This document shows, one piece after another, positions 35,026 to 46,796 of a stretch of 64,000 nucleotides of DNA. Origin of the DNA: Amoebidium appalachense. Its lineage: Eukaryota > Ichthyosporea. How positions within the stretch are numbered: the stretch's first letter is position 1; each line of letters opens with the position of its first letter. The notes under the pieces were generated by a model. The model was given only the letters and a program-made list of their open reading frames with translations, was not told the origin of the DNA and ran no database searches. The position numbers and the translations under genes were made by a program. The stretch is from positions 10,292,001 to 10,356,000 of the forward strand of contig CAVNZM010000004.1 of assembly GCA_963693365.1 (NCBI GenBank), given 5' to 3'.

Positions 35026-35497
35026 ACTACAATAAGGGGCGCGGCACCCCGTGAATGTGACGTCACAAGTGACGTCACATTCACGCGGTCCCGCACCCCT
35101 TAGGATATGGGATATGTGAATATGAGATATGTGATATCTGTGTACACATATCGCGATATGGGATATATGTGATATGGGTGGATATATGTACATGAGCACG
35201 TGCACACACTGTGTGTGTGTGTGTGTGTGTAAAACACGTGCAGAGCACGTGGTTTTAATTAAATGATTAAACAATTAAAGAGAGAGAGAGGGCGTGTCAC
35301 GTGTACGCGTACGTGTACGCGTACATGTGGTGCGTACACAAGTGCGGATCAAAGGAATGCGAAGGTTTGCGCAAGGCGTCCAATGGGAATTCGAATTCTG
35401 AATTCCATGTACAAGGCGTCCAATGGTATTACGGATGCGCAGGGCGGCCAATGATAATTCGGCTCAAAAAAGCAAATTGCCGCACAAGGCGTCCAAT
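35026..35497. repeat. Left terminal inverted repeat
   Basis: Matches the complement of 53420-53888 almost throughout, with small length differences at a (TG)n run and an AT-rich spot. It is dense in palindromes: the 68-bp terminal one, CACGTGC-AGA-GCACGTG, ATATCGCGATAT and GAATTCGAATTC. It also holds alternating ACGCGTAC/ACGTGTAC sequence and several ATTGGACGCC motifs in reverse orientation. Confidence 0.95.
35034..35101. repeat. 68-bp terminal palindrome with paired TGACGTCA boxes
   Basis: Two 33-bp arms around a 2-bp centre (AA), matching at 30 of 33 positions; the inner 16 bp per arm (GTGAATGTGACGTCAC) are perfect. It starts 8 bp from the element terminus. It contains two copies of TGACGTCA, the consensus binding site of CREB/ATF-type bZIP proteins. 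It could act as a replication-origin hairpin, a transcription control site, or both. Confidence 0.9.
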
Positions 35498-35579
35498 GAG
35501 CATTAAGGACAGCACATTCCATCCCCAAGGCGTCCAATGAGCGCCCGGATCGGTCTATCTGGGTCTCTTATTGGACGCC
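35375..35579. promoter_or_regulatory. Cluster of ATTGGACGCC motifs upstream of the polymerase gene
   Basis: GGCGTCCAAT (complement of ATTGGACGCC) at 35375, 35415, 35488 and 35529, a variant GGCGGCCAAT near 35443, and the forward form at 35570-35579. The core is an inverted CCAAT box. Further copies lie upstream of other element genes (49703; variant 53390) and in the right repeat. Confidence 0.6.
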
Positions 35580-35818
35580 TTAGGTACACAGGCGGCCGCC
35601 GCGACCACACACACACACAAACAAACACGTACCGACGTTGTTTTTTGCAAGATGTTTGCTTTGGAGATTTATTGCACAGGCACAGGCTTGTTATTTTGCA
35701 TACCGTTCTTTATTGAGGCGTTGCCCTGGCACAGCCAGGCTTAGCCTAGTAATTATTAAGTAGATTGATACTTGAGATTTATAAGATTACAGCCTGAGAT
35801 CTAAGGTTACCATTCAAG

Positions 35819-38800
35819 ATGTTCAGAGAGAGCCAGGAAGAGTTTGAAGATGACCTGTTGCGGGCACTGGATGCCGACCCGCAACAGGTCCTGCAAGCCC
35901 ACCCGTTTCTGCAGGCCATGTTGGCCCCACCACCCCCACCCCCACCCCCTCCCCGGCCTCCCCCCGGCCCCCGCCCCCATCAACCACCCCGTTGACCCCC
36001 AGATCATTGCCATGCCCGCCGAGGGCAACTGGCGGCTGCGTTCCCGTGTCGATGACATGCAGGCACGGGGACTGGGTGTGCGTGGCCACACCCTCGAGTA
36101 CCAACCCCTGCGCACCCTTGACGTCACCGAGTTCCCCCAGTTCTTTGCTGCCATGCTGTTTGATGCCATTGCCCGTGCAGATGTGCAGGTGGGGGACATG
36201 CTGATTGTGCGTATCATCAGCCTGCACGTGCAGGCCAACGGTGTGGACAACCAGGTGGGGGATGACGGCAACCCCAATGCCGATGTCACCAACCGGAGGG
36301 TGTTTACGGCCGGCCCCATGGACGTGTTCAATGGTGATGTCAACGCCGTGGTGCTCAAGCTGATGGAGAACATACGTCAACGTACCCAGAGTGCAGCCGA
36401 GACCTTCATGGACGGCCGATCCAGCGTGCATCTGACAGTGGCCCGGCCCAAGAACATGGTGAGGAGGGGGGCCTGCGGCACCCTGTCCACCACCACGGGG
36501 GTGAATGCACGGTGGCTGCAGGATCTGGTGGAGGCCAAGGCCGTGGTGGATGTGACCACCCTGGTGCAGGATGCCTGCACCACCGACGACCCACAGGTGA
36601 CAGGGGAGACCTGCCAGGACCATCAGCAGCTTCACGGCTTTGCCTACGGCCCCAACTGTGCCCAGCTGTGCCTGGTGTACTGCATGGTGATGTGGCTCAA
36701 GAAGGCAGCCAATGGCAACGAGCAGGCCAACCTGCCCACCGAGCACACACGCAAGGTGCTGGGCAAGGGGGGCAACCTCATGGATCGCAAGGACCACCAC
36801 GTGCTGTGCCACCTGCTGACCCCGGAGGAGGTGGTGGGGGTCGGCAACACGAACCTGGGGAGGTCCAGATCTGCCGGCTGTGGGGTGTGCAACCTGCTGT
36901 TCCCACCCACAGACTACCGTAGCCACTTCAAGGACCGTTACCTGCGGAGACTGGTGAGGGCCACCCACGTGCTGTGGGCCAAGTACGACCTGCCCGTGCC
37001 TGCAGAGGACGGCCTGACGGTGGATGAGCTGGGTGCAGCCGTGGATGCCCTCAACACGGCCATTGCCGAGCAGCCCGAGTCAGTGACCCGCCTGCGGCTG
37101 GTGGTGGTGGACATGGACAGCAAGGGCAGGGTGCTACGCCGGTACGGGGACCTGAGCACGGCCCTACCCCCCTCCAAGCTGTGCACCATGTACTTGGCCC
37201 ACTCCCAGAAGCTGGGGCACTTCACGGCCATCACCTCGAGTGTCAGCACGGCCATCGAGCGCCTGCGGCACGACAACCACACGGGTGAGGCACGTCGGAG
37301 CCTCAGCACCTGCTTCCACTGCAACCAGACCGTGCAAGCCAAGAACATGGGGGTGCACCGTTGTGTGAACCGGTGTGAGAACTGTGGATCAAAGGGGGAC
37401 CGCAACGACCAGGCCAACGCCTGTGTGTGGACCCCCGAGCGCCGTCTGCAGCTTGCACGGGCAGGGGAGGAGGCATGGCCTTACCGTTGTGACGACTGCT
37501 GTGGTCTCTTCCCTTCAGCCAAGTGCATGGCCAACCACAGCACCAGGCTCAAGGGGGTGGGGGCCAGGGCCGACGGCCGGCAACAATCCTTCTGTGACAC
37601 CGTGTTCTGGTGCCGGCTGGCCACGTGCACCCACGGTCTGCAGGGGTACCGGGTGTTTGGCAGTGGGGATGATGCCCGTAGGGTGTGTGTGTCGGGCAAC
37701 CCTGCCGGCCGGTTCCTCTACAAGTTCAAGTACGCCAGCGTGTGCCGGCTACGTCGGTTGCACACCGCCCAGGAGCAAGGGGGGTACGATGCAGGTGCAG
37801 ATGCGGGAGCCAACGACGAGGGGGAGGACTGGGGCTGGGGCACGGACACGGAGGAGGACTCGGATGCCGAGGATGCCGACTCAGACCCCCCACCCGGCCT
37901 TGCCGACTCGTCGGACGACGAAGGTGACGATGATGACAACGGCGATGGCATCGACCTCGTGCAGATGTCTGAGGGGGAGGGGGATGACGGGGGTGAGCAC
38001 GGGGGCAAGAAGAAGGACGACACGTGGACACAGCACCTGTGCACCGACTACGACTGCAAGGGCTGTGGGGGGTACATGCCCGGCAACCACACGTGCCTCA
38101 TACGCAGCAAGCGTGACCAGCGACGTGTACATGTGCACGCACACGGATGCAGACGGCACGGCGTGCGACAGGGTGGCGTGCTACTCCAACGAGCATGGGC
38201 AGGGGGAGGAGGGGGAGGAGGAGGAGGGGGAGGGGGGAGAGTCACCTGCACGGCAGAGGGCCAGGGTGGATGGTGCCGACGGCAGGGTGGGTGCACACGT
38301 GTGCAAACGGCACGTGCCCGACGACGATGGCAGCAGGGGGCCCGGCCGTGGAAGCAGACCCGGCAGCCCATCAGGGACATCGTGCTGGACTTCGAGACCA
38401 TGCCCGTGCCTGCCCCCGACCACACGGCCGAAAACCCCCACTTCATCCACATCGTGTACCACGCCGTGGCCATGTACGTCGAGCCAATGGACGGCCAGCC
38501 CTCAACCCCCATCGTCTTCTGGCCGGAGGACTCGGCCGACGGCAAGAACGGGTGGGATGTGCTGATGGAGGACCACCACCACGTGATTGACAAGGTGGTG
38601 GCATGGCTGTTCGACACACCAGCCCATGCCGGCGGCCGGGTGTACTGCCACAACGGCAGTGGCTTTGACTTCCACTTTGTGACCAAGAGGGTGGTGGGCA
38701 GCCAGGACTACGTGTACGTGCCCATCATGGCCAACAGCAAGATCAAGTCCTGCCGTATACGCCACTACGTCAAGAATGCCGGTGCACCAGCAGCCCCCGT

Positions 38801-41481
38801 GCCCATGCGGGTGGATGGTGATGGTGATGGTGATGGTGATGGTGCCGATGGCCATGGCCATGGCCACGATGGCAATGGCCATGGTGATGGCCATGGTGAT
38901 GGCCATGGTGATGGCCATGATGGTGATGTGCAGCAGGCAGCAGCAGCAGCAGGCACCGGCCGGAAGAGGAGGCACGGGGGGCAGAGGGGGGACGGCAGCC
39001 GCACGACGGTGGTGGAGCTGACGTTCGTGGACACCCTCAACTTCCTCACCATGTCGCTGTCGGACGCCGGCAAGGCCATGGGGTGCCAGGAGACGAAGGG
39101 CCACTTCCCCCACCGTGCAGCCACCTTTGCCAACTTCAAGGCCGGCCACATCCCCTTCCCCGGGCCCGAGGACTTTGGGGCCCAGGACATGAAGCCCAAG
39201 CAGCATGCTGCCTTCATGCAGTGGTGGCGGGAGGAGCAGGCACGGCTGCAGGGGCAGGCACCGGCGGGCACGTGCTACGACATTGCCCAGCAGTGCGAGG
39301 ACTACTGTGTCAAGGATGTGGTGCTGCTGCAGCAGGTGGTCAAGGCCTTCATGTCGAAACTCATCGAGCTGACGGGCATCGACCCCTTCACGTGCGTCAC
39401 CCTTGCTTCCCTCGCCATGCACTTCTGGATCACGCAGGCCATGCCCAAGGACGTCACGGTGGCCGTGATGCGTGACCAGACCATGGGCAACGTGAACAGC
39501 AGCAAGAAGGAGCAGGAGTACATCGACTACGTCACCCACGGCCTGGGGGTGGGGCCAGACGACGTTGCACGGCACGTGGCCACCGGGTACGACCCCCACG
39601 GCAGGGCCACGGCCGATGCCAAGACCACCCACGACGACGGCACGTGCACCCACTACTTCTTCCACGGGTGTGTGTTCCATGGGTGCCCCGACTGCAACAG
39701 GCACGAGGATCTGACGATGAGGGTGGTGAAGAGGCCGGCCAGGGAGGCCTACGACAGCACCATGGCCCACGAGAGGTACATCCGTGCCCAGGGGCACAAG
39801 GTGCAGAGCATGTGGGAGTGCAGGTGGGACAGGCTGAGGCAGAGCCCCGAGGTCAAGGCTGCCCTTGCAGCACAGGCGGCACGGAGGGAGGGCACCGGCA
39901 GGGTGGCCCCCGTGCCCACGGGCCCGGTGCAGTTCCGTGATGCCTTCTTTGGTGGCCGTACGGAGGTCATGTGGCACCCGTCACATCGAGGTCAAGGAGG
40001 AGGACTGGCCGGAGGCCGGGCTCAAGTACGTCGACGTCACCTCCCTCTACCCGTACGTGATGATTGACAAGTACATGCCGGTGGGCAAGTCACAGTGGTT
40101 CACGTCACTGCCCATCAAGACGGAGGACCACCCCACGGCCATCGTCACGGATGCCCAGGTGCTGAAGGAGAGGCTCGACAAGACGTGCCGTATGACCCCT
40201 GGCTCCCCCCAGGCCAGGACCAAGGGGTACTTTGGTGTTGCACGTGTGAGGGTGCTCCCCCCCAAGGACCTGTTCATCCCCGTGCTGCCTGTGCGTATGA
40301 CGGGTGCCCAGGGGTACGACAAGCTGGGCTTTGTGCTGTGCCGGGCCTGCAGCAGCAAGGAGGAGGCCCGGGCCACCTGCATGGACGAGGACGGCAACCC
40401 CAGGGTACGTGAGCACACACTGTGCACACACACGGACGAGGAGAGGGCACTGGTGGGCACGTGGACGACGGAGGAGCTGAAGGTGGCCGTGCATGATGGG
40501 TACACCATCCTCGACGTGTACGACGTGGTGCACTTCAAGAAACGCACCAAGAGCCTCTTCCGGAAGTACGTGCAGACGTTCCTGAAGGTGAAGCTCACCA
40601 GCACCACCGTAGATCCGGCCGACATCCCCGCCCTCGTGCACCTGTTCAAGGAACACTACGGCATCACGGTGGCCGCCCACGAGTTCGAGCCCAACCCGGC
40701 CCTGCGTACCATCAGCAAGCTGTTTCTGAACAGCCTCTGGGGCAAGCTGGTGCAGAGGGCAGGGCTGGACACCATCGAGTTTGTCGACGACGTCGACAGG
40801 CTGAGGCTGCTGGTGACGAACCCCAACCTGCTGGTGCTCGACGTCGAGCCCATCGGTGAGCAGAGGGTGGCCATCAAGTACCGGCCCAAGAAGGAGACGG
40901 CCCCACCCCCCTCCTACGCCAACATTGCCATCGGCACGTTCGTGACGGCCCATGCCCGGCTGCACCTCTACGGGGCCCTCCGGTCCCTCTCCCCCCAGCA
41001 GGTGGTGTACATGGACACCGACTCCATCGTCTACCACTACGACAGCAGGGTGCCCCACCTCAGCCACAACATCGACTCCACCAACGGGGACTTGCTGGGC
41101 AACTGGAAGAACGAGACGTCGACACCCATCGTCGAGTTTGTGGGGGTGGCCCCCAAGACGTATGCCTATCGCACCCAGGACGGCAAGACCGACGTGAAGG
41201 TCAAGGGCATCACCCTGTCCCGCCGGGCGGCCGACATGGTGAACCTCCCCAGCCTGCGCATGCTGGTGCACGGCGAGCTGCCGAGTGTGAGCGTCACCAA
41301 CCACCGGCTGCTGCGGGAGCCCGTGCCCGGGGTCCCCCACAACTACCACCTGGCCAGCAAGGACCAGCGCAAGACACAGTCGGGGGCGTTCGACAAGAGG
41401 GGGGTGTTCGAGGCGGCCGACGGCAGTGTACGCAGCTACCCCATCGGGTGGGCGGCACCGGAGGGGAACCTGCAGTTTTGA
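35819..41481 (+). pseudogene. polB: Protein-primed family B DNA polymerase (pPolB), four frame breaks
   Basis: Replicative polymerase expected to copy the element from its inverted repeats using a terminal protein. The start is taken at ATG 35819 (MFRESQEEFEDDLL), because the next ATG (35844) reads the first 100 bp in a different frame. Along the gene: a Pro-rich stretch; a conserved N-terminal region to about 36950; Cys/His zinc-finger-like clusters at 37310-37560 and 38030-38180; an acidic linker at 37850-38010. Then come Exo I DFETM (38388), Exo II HNGSGFDFHF (38649), the FPHRA box (about 39105) and Exo III YCVKD (39303). Polymerase motif A is DVTSLYPYVM (40033), motif B NSLWGK (about 40729), motif C DTDS (41014). 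Breaks lie near 35950 (C run), 38120, 38190-38370 (G run) and 39985. The last falls between the exonuclease and palm domains. About 1,890 codons in all, long for the family because of the N-terminal part. Confidence 0.88.
38818..38930 (+). repeat. GATGGT/GGCCAT minisatellite inside the polymerase coding region
   Basis: In-frame hexamer repeats encoding about 35 residues of Gly-Asp then Gly-His (GDGDGD..., GHGDGHGDGH). They sit between exonuclease motifs II and III. The preserved frame suggests the insert was tolerated while the gene was active. Confidence 0.85.
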
Positions 41482-41513
41482 GTGGGGGGAGGGGTAGGGG
41501 GGCACACAAACAT

Positions 41514-41514
<1 letters not shown>

Positions 41515-41559
<45 letters not shown>

Positions 41560-41702
41560 CACACATGCACACATGCACGGACACGAATCCCCCCCTTGCC
41601 CTTCCCTCTCCACCGAGCACATGCACACATGCACAGACATGCACATACACACACACACCACACACGACGCACACAGACATGCACACACAGACAAACACAC
41701 AA

Positions 41703-41760
<58 letters not shown>

Positions 41761-42233
41761 CACACACACGGTGCATTTCCCCCCTCCCCTTCCCTCTCCA
41801 CAGAGCACACACACACACACGTGCACACATGCACACACACGGTGCATCCCCCCTCTCCCCCCCTTCCCTTTCAACTGAGCACATACACACACACAGACAT
41901 ACATACACACACAACATACACAGACATCCACACATCAGACACAGACACGCATACACACACACACACACACACACATGCACATATGCACACACAGACACAC
42001 ACACATGCACATGTACACTCACACATGCACACACGCACACACGCAAACACGCACATACACACACACATACAGATATGCACACACACACACAGTCTCTCTC
42101 TCTTTCTCTCCCTCCCTCCCTCCCTCCCTCCCCCCTCCCTCCCTCCCTCCCAACCATCCCTCCCTCCCTCCCTCCGTCCCTCCCTCCCTCCCTCCCTCCC
42201 TCCCTCCCTCCCTCCCTCCCTCCCTCCCTCCCT

Positions 42234-42279
<46 letters not shown>

Positions 42280-42535
42280 ACACACATGCACATGCACATG
42301 CACATGCACATGCACATGCACACTCACATATGCACTCACACACACACGCAAACACACACACACACACACACACATACAGACATGCACACTCTCTCTCTTT
42401 CTCTCTTTCTCTCCCTCCCTCCCCCCCCTCCCTCCCCCCTCCCTCCCTCCCTCCCTCCCAACCCTCCCTCCCTCCCTCCCTCACACATACACACATACAC
42501 ACACACGTACACACGTACACACGTACACATATAAC
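41515..42535. repeat. CA- and CCCT-rich simple repeat block after the polymerase gene
   Basis: (CA)n tracts at about 41515-41560, 41712-41760, 41955-41980 and 42240-42275. (CCCT)n blocks lie at 42108-42236 and 42411-42480. The unit CAnnGGTGCATYYCCCCCTC...CCCTTCC...GAGCACA recurs at about 41590, 41770 and 41845. A G-quadruplex is possible on the complementary strand. No gene. Confidence 0.85.
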
Positions 42536-42539
42536 CCTC

Positions 42540-43186
42540 TCTTCTCTTATGTAGTATCGTAGGAACGCTGGACAAAGGTACTACACGGGTGTTGGTTGGA
42601 TGATGACAGTACATGTACCAGTGGGATAGATGCTGTTTACTCCAGGCAATGTACCAGTGTGTCGATTGATTTAGCTAATATTAGATCTATGTTTAGCTGT
42701 GTGTTGTTTTTTCTCCTTTTTGTATTTAAGGCCTGGCCGGCCTCATAAAATGCTATCTAATCTTACTCGAGATCGAGCTTTTTTGGCCTTGAAGGCCGAT
42801 CTTAATAAAGTACTGTGAATGTGTCCCCTGATGAGGGACTCTAGTCGATATATCTGCAAAACGACCCCCCCCCCCCCCCCCCCCCCCCCTTAAACACACA
42901 CACACACACACGCACACACACACACACAAACACAAAAACAAACAAAAAAGAAAGAAAAAAAGAGCGAGAGAATCCTTGTTTCTCGTATGTTACCAGCACG
43001 TAAGCAAGTATTTTATTCATTCACAATACATTGTTAGGTATGTGTAGTATATTATGGTGTTATTATTTTTTGGTTTACAATATGGTGTCCACATTCCCAA
43101 TATATCGTTATTGTCGACCAACTACTATGGTAGTGTAATGCTATGATGACAATTTGTGCATGCGTTACTTATAAGCATCTTTCACT
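42540..43186. other. Complex sequence between repeat blocks, no gene seen
   Basis: Short frames only. Contains AATAAA at about 42803, a poly(C) run at 42867-42889 followed by a CA tract, then AT-richer DNA leading into the 183-bp satellite. The polymerase transcript could end here. Confidence 0.5.
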
Positions 43187-45060
43187 AACTACCCACAGAG
43201 TAGCTTCTAGCACGATAAATTCACCACAAATTATAAGGGGAGATGGTGAATGTGCCCTTGGAGTACGAGGGCCACACGAAAAAAACACAACGTTGTAGCT
43301 CGAATAGAACCCCCCTTGTAGCATAGTATATGTACATGTGTTACTTACACATTATTGGTTTTTTCAATAACTACCCACAGAACAGCTTCTAGCACGAGAC
43401 ATTTACCACACAGTTTATGGGGGGGATGGTGAATGTGCCCCTGGAGTACGAGGGTCACACGAAAAAAACACAACGTTGTAGCTCGAATAGAACCCCCCTT
43501 GTAGCATAATATATGTACATGTGTTACTTACACATTATTGGTTTTTTCAATAACTACCCACAGAACAGCCTCTCGCACGAGAAATTTACCACAAAGTTTA
43601 TGGGGGGGATAGTGAATGTGCCCCTGGAGTACGAGGGTCACACGAAAAAAACACAACGTTGTAGCTCGAATAGAACCCCCCTTGTAGCATAATATATGTA
43701 TATGTGTTACCTAGACATTATTGGTTTTTTCAATAACTACCCACAGAACAGCTTCTAGCACGAGACATTTACCACACAGTTTATGGGGGGGATGGTGAAT
43801 GTGCCCCTAGAGTACGAGGGTCACACAAAAAAAACACAACGTTGTAGCTCGAATAGAACCCCCCCTGTAGCATAATATATGCACATGTGTTACTTACACA
43901 TTATTGGTTTTTTCGATAACTACCCACAGAACAGCTTCTAGCACGAGACATTTACCACACAGTTTATGGGGGGGATGGTGAATTTGCCCCTGGAGTACGA
44001 GGGTCACACGAAAAAAACACAACGTTGTAGCTCGTATAGAACCCCCCTTGTAGCATAGTATATGTACATATGTTACCTAGACATTATTGGTTTTTCAATA
44101 ACTACCCACAGAACAGCCTCTAGCACGAGAGATTTACCAAAAGGTTTATGGGGGGGGTGGTGAATGTGCCCCTGGAGTACGAGGTTCACACGAAAAAAAC
44201 ACAACGTTGTAGCTCGTATAGAACCCCCCTTGTAGCATAGTATATGTACATAGTATGTTACCTAGACATTATTTTTTTTTCAATAACTACCCACAGAACA
44301 GCTTCTAGCACGAGAAATTTACCACAAAGTTTATGGGGGGGATGGATAATGTGCCCCTGGAGTACGAGGGTCACACGAAAAAAACACAACATTGTAGCTC
44401 GAATAGAACCCCCTTGTAGCATAGTATATGTCCATGTGTTACCTAGACATTATTGGTTTTTTCAATAACTACCCACAGAACAGCTTCTAGCACGAGACAT
44501 TTACCACACAGTTTATGGGGGGGATGGTGAATGTACCCCTGGAGTACAAGGGTCACACGAAAAAAACACAACGTTGTAGCTCGTATAGAACCCCCCTTGT
44601 AGCATAGTATATGTACATACGTTACCTAGACATTATTGGTTTTTCAATAACTACCCACAGAACAGCCTCTAGCACGAGAGATTTGCCACAAAGTTTATGG
44701 GGGGGATGGTGAATGTGCCCCTGGAGTACGAGGGTCACACAAAAAAAACACAACATTGTAGCTCGAATAGAACCCCCCTTGTAGCATAGCATATGTACAT
44801 GTGTTACCTAGACATTATTCGTTTTTTCAATAACTACCCACAGAACAGCTTCTAGCACGAGAACTTTACCACAAAGTTTATGGGGGGGATGGTGAATGTG
44901 CCCCTGGAGTACGAGGGTCACACGAAAAAAACACAACGTTGTAGCTCGTATAGAACCCCCTTTGTACGCATAGTATATGTACATAGTATGTTACCTAGAC
45001 ATTATTGGTTTTTTCAATAACTACCCACATGCGGCATGTGTTACTTTCACGTTATTGGTT
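43187..45060. repeat. 183-bp satellite, about 10-11 tandem monomers
   Basis: The box AACTACCCACAG begins monomers at 43187, 43369, 43552, 43735, 43917, 44100, 44285, 44467, 44649, 44832 and (partial) 45019, a period of 182-187 bp. Each monomer contains TTTATGGGGGGGATGGTGAA, CCCTGGAGTACGAGGGTCAC and the palindrome ACAACGTTGT with few changes, so the array is young or homogenised. It has no coding capacity. It lies between the polymerase and the other element genes. Confidence 0.95.
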
Positions 45061-45139
45061 TCCTAGCACGGGATATTCAGCACACAGTTGGGGATGTGGG
45101 GGCAGTGTACACCTCAATATTGGTAAGGTGGTGGTGGGT

Positions 45140-45142
45140 GGG

Positions 45143-45194
<52 letters not shown>

Positions 45195-45310
45195 CCACAC
45201 AACCGAAACTGTCGGTGTTACAAGTGGTTCGGTCTTAGGAAGTTAGAACGGTGATTTTTTTTATTAATAGCGGGAAACAATATTATCCCCATTGCATATG
45301 GGGGGAACGA

Positions 45311-45349
<39 letters not shown>

Positions 45350-45540
45350 TCACAACGAATTCTATCGACTGTGCATAATTAATGTATATTGCACATGTAG
45401 CCTGAAAGATTAAAAGTGAATGTGTGTATGTATATGTGCGAGTATATTTGTGTATGCAATACATGTACAATGTTTTCGTCTTTGTAGGTGGGTGGGTGGG
45501 GTGGGTGGGGGGGGGGGGGGGGGGGGGGGGGGGGTGCGCG
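45140..45540. repeat. Three poly(G) tracts
   Basis: Tracts at about 45147-45192, 45318-45347 and 45505-45533, separated by unique sequence. No gene seen between them. Confidence 0.85.
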
Positions 45541-45681
45541 GGGGGGGAAGAGGGAGGGGGGGAGGGGGCATCATGATCAGGGATAACAGGGTGTGTGCGT
45601 GTGTGCGCTTGTGTGTGCCTGTGCTGTGTGTGTTGTGTAGGTGTGCGCCTGTGTGTGTGTGCGTGCCTGTGTGTGCGCGCC

Positions 45682-45713
<32 letters not shown>

Positions 45714-45739
45714 GTGCATGTGTGAGTGTGTGTGCGTGC

Positions 45740-45789
<50 letters not shown>

Positions 45790-45886
45790 TTTCAAAGAAG
45801 TCGAAAGCGCCAGTGACACCCATGTTGAAAAAAAGACAAGCAAGCACGCTAAGAAGGACAGCAAGAAGTAACAGAAACCCTTTCAT
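45410..45886 (-). CDS. Possible small membrane/secreted protein, doubtful
   Basis: The frame opens at ATG 45886 with a signal-peptide-like start (MKGFLLLLAVLLSVLACLFF) of about 35 residues. It then runs directly into (CA)n, which translates as Thr-His repeats. On the opposite strand 45790-45910 reads as a Lys/Arg-rich stretch. Either could be a real short coding piece; neither has a recognisable homologue. No splice donor separates the hydrophobic start from the microsatellite. Confidence 0.2.
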
Positions 45887-46136
45887 GCCGAAAAAATGGT
45901 CAAGAACAAAGAAGTGGAGGACACGTAACTATAGTCTGATAGTTGTGACTAAGGGCACTAAGGGTAGCGCTAAGGGCACCAAGCTGATGCACGCGCGCGC
46001 GCGAGCCGAAATCTATTTTTATCTTTTTCCTGATCAGGCGCGGCGAATAGTGATTGGCTAAATCCCAATCCGGTTTGCAATTTTTTCTCCATTTAAGCCT
46101 GTACGCACGTTGTTTGCTCCATTTCTCTTCCCCCTT

Positions 46137-46257
46137 CCCGCAGGTCCGCAGGTCCTTTCCCGCAGGTCGCCTGGTCGCAGGTCCCTTCCCGCAGGTCGCC
46201 TGGTCGCAGTTCCCTTCCCGCAGGTCGCCTGGTCACAGATCCCCTCCGCAGATCGCG
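46137..46257. repeat. About 30-bp tandem repeat, 3-4 units
   Basis: The unit CCCGCAGGTCGCCTGGTCGC is repeated with spacers TCCCTTC... from 46137 to 46257. Non-coding as far as seen. Confidence 0.85.
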
Positions 46258-46796
46258 CAGCCACCGTGCTGATTGTTTTGGACCATGCTGCCCTTTGAAG
46301 GTTAGTTTTGTGTTGCCTGCTTTTGTGCATATGGCGTTTGTCTGTCTGGTCTGTGTCCGTCCTGTGTTTATGTCTGTGTCTGTGTCTGTGTGTGTGTGTG
46401 TGTATGTGTGTGTGTGTGCGTGCGTGTGCGTGTGTCTGCTGGCTGCACGTGCACGTTGCCTTTCACGTTCTTGAACCAGCGACTGTGGGCACTACTTTTG
46501 CTGTTAGCACTCTATAGCTATCGTCCCCTCCACCGATCGTTCAAGCTATTTTCTGCTTCTCTAGACTTCATAAGTTCTGGTCCGGGTTTCCGTCCTTACT
46601 ATTTTTGAGGTTGGTTCTGTCGACTCTTTTTTTGCCACTCTCAGTCAGCCCCCTCAGTCCCCCCCCCCCCCCCCCCCCCCCCCCTCCCCCCACTTCTCGC
46701 AAGTAGGATGAGCTAATTCTTAGCTCGAGTTCCTTTACAGGTTTTGGCAAGGTTGGCCCATGAAGTCATCAGCAGCTATAAGGCTACGTTATCATC

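Noticed and set aside
36644-40649. Long minus-strand frames opposite the polymerase (e.g. 35823-36968, 38502-39977, 40105-41931)
   Set aside because: Antisense shadows of a GC-rich gene; the plus frame carries all family B motifs.
43187-45060. CRISPR or rDNA-spacer interpretation of the 183-bp array
   Set aside because: Monomers are similar along their whole length, no unique spacers, no rRNA nearby.
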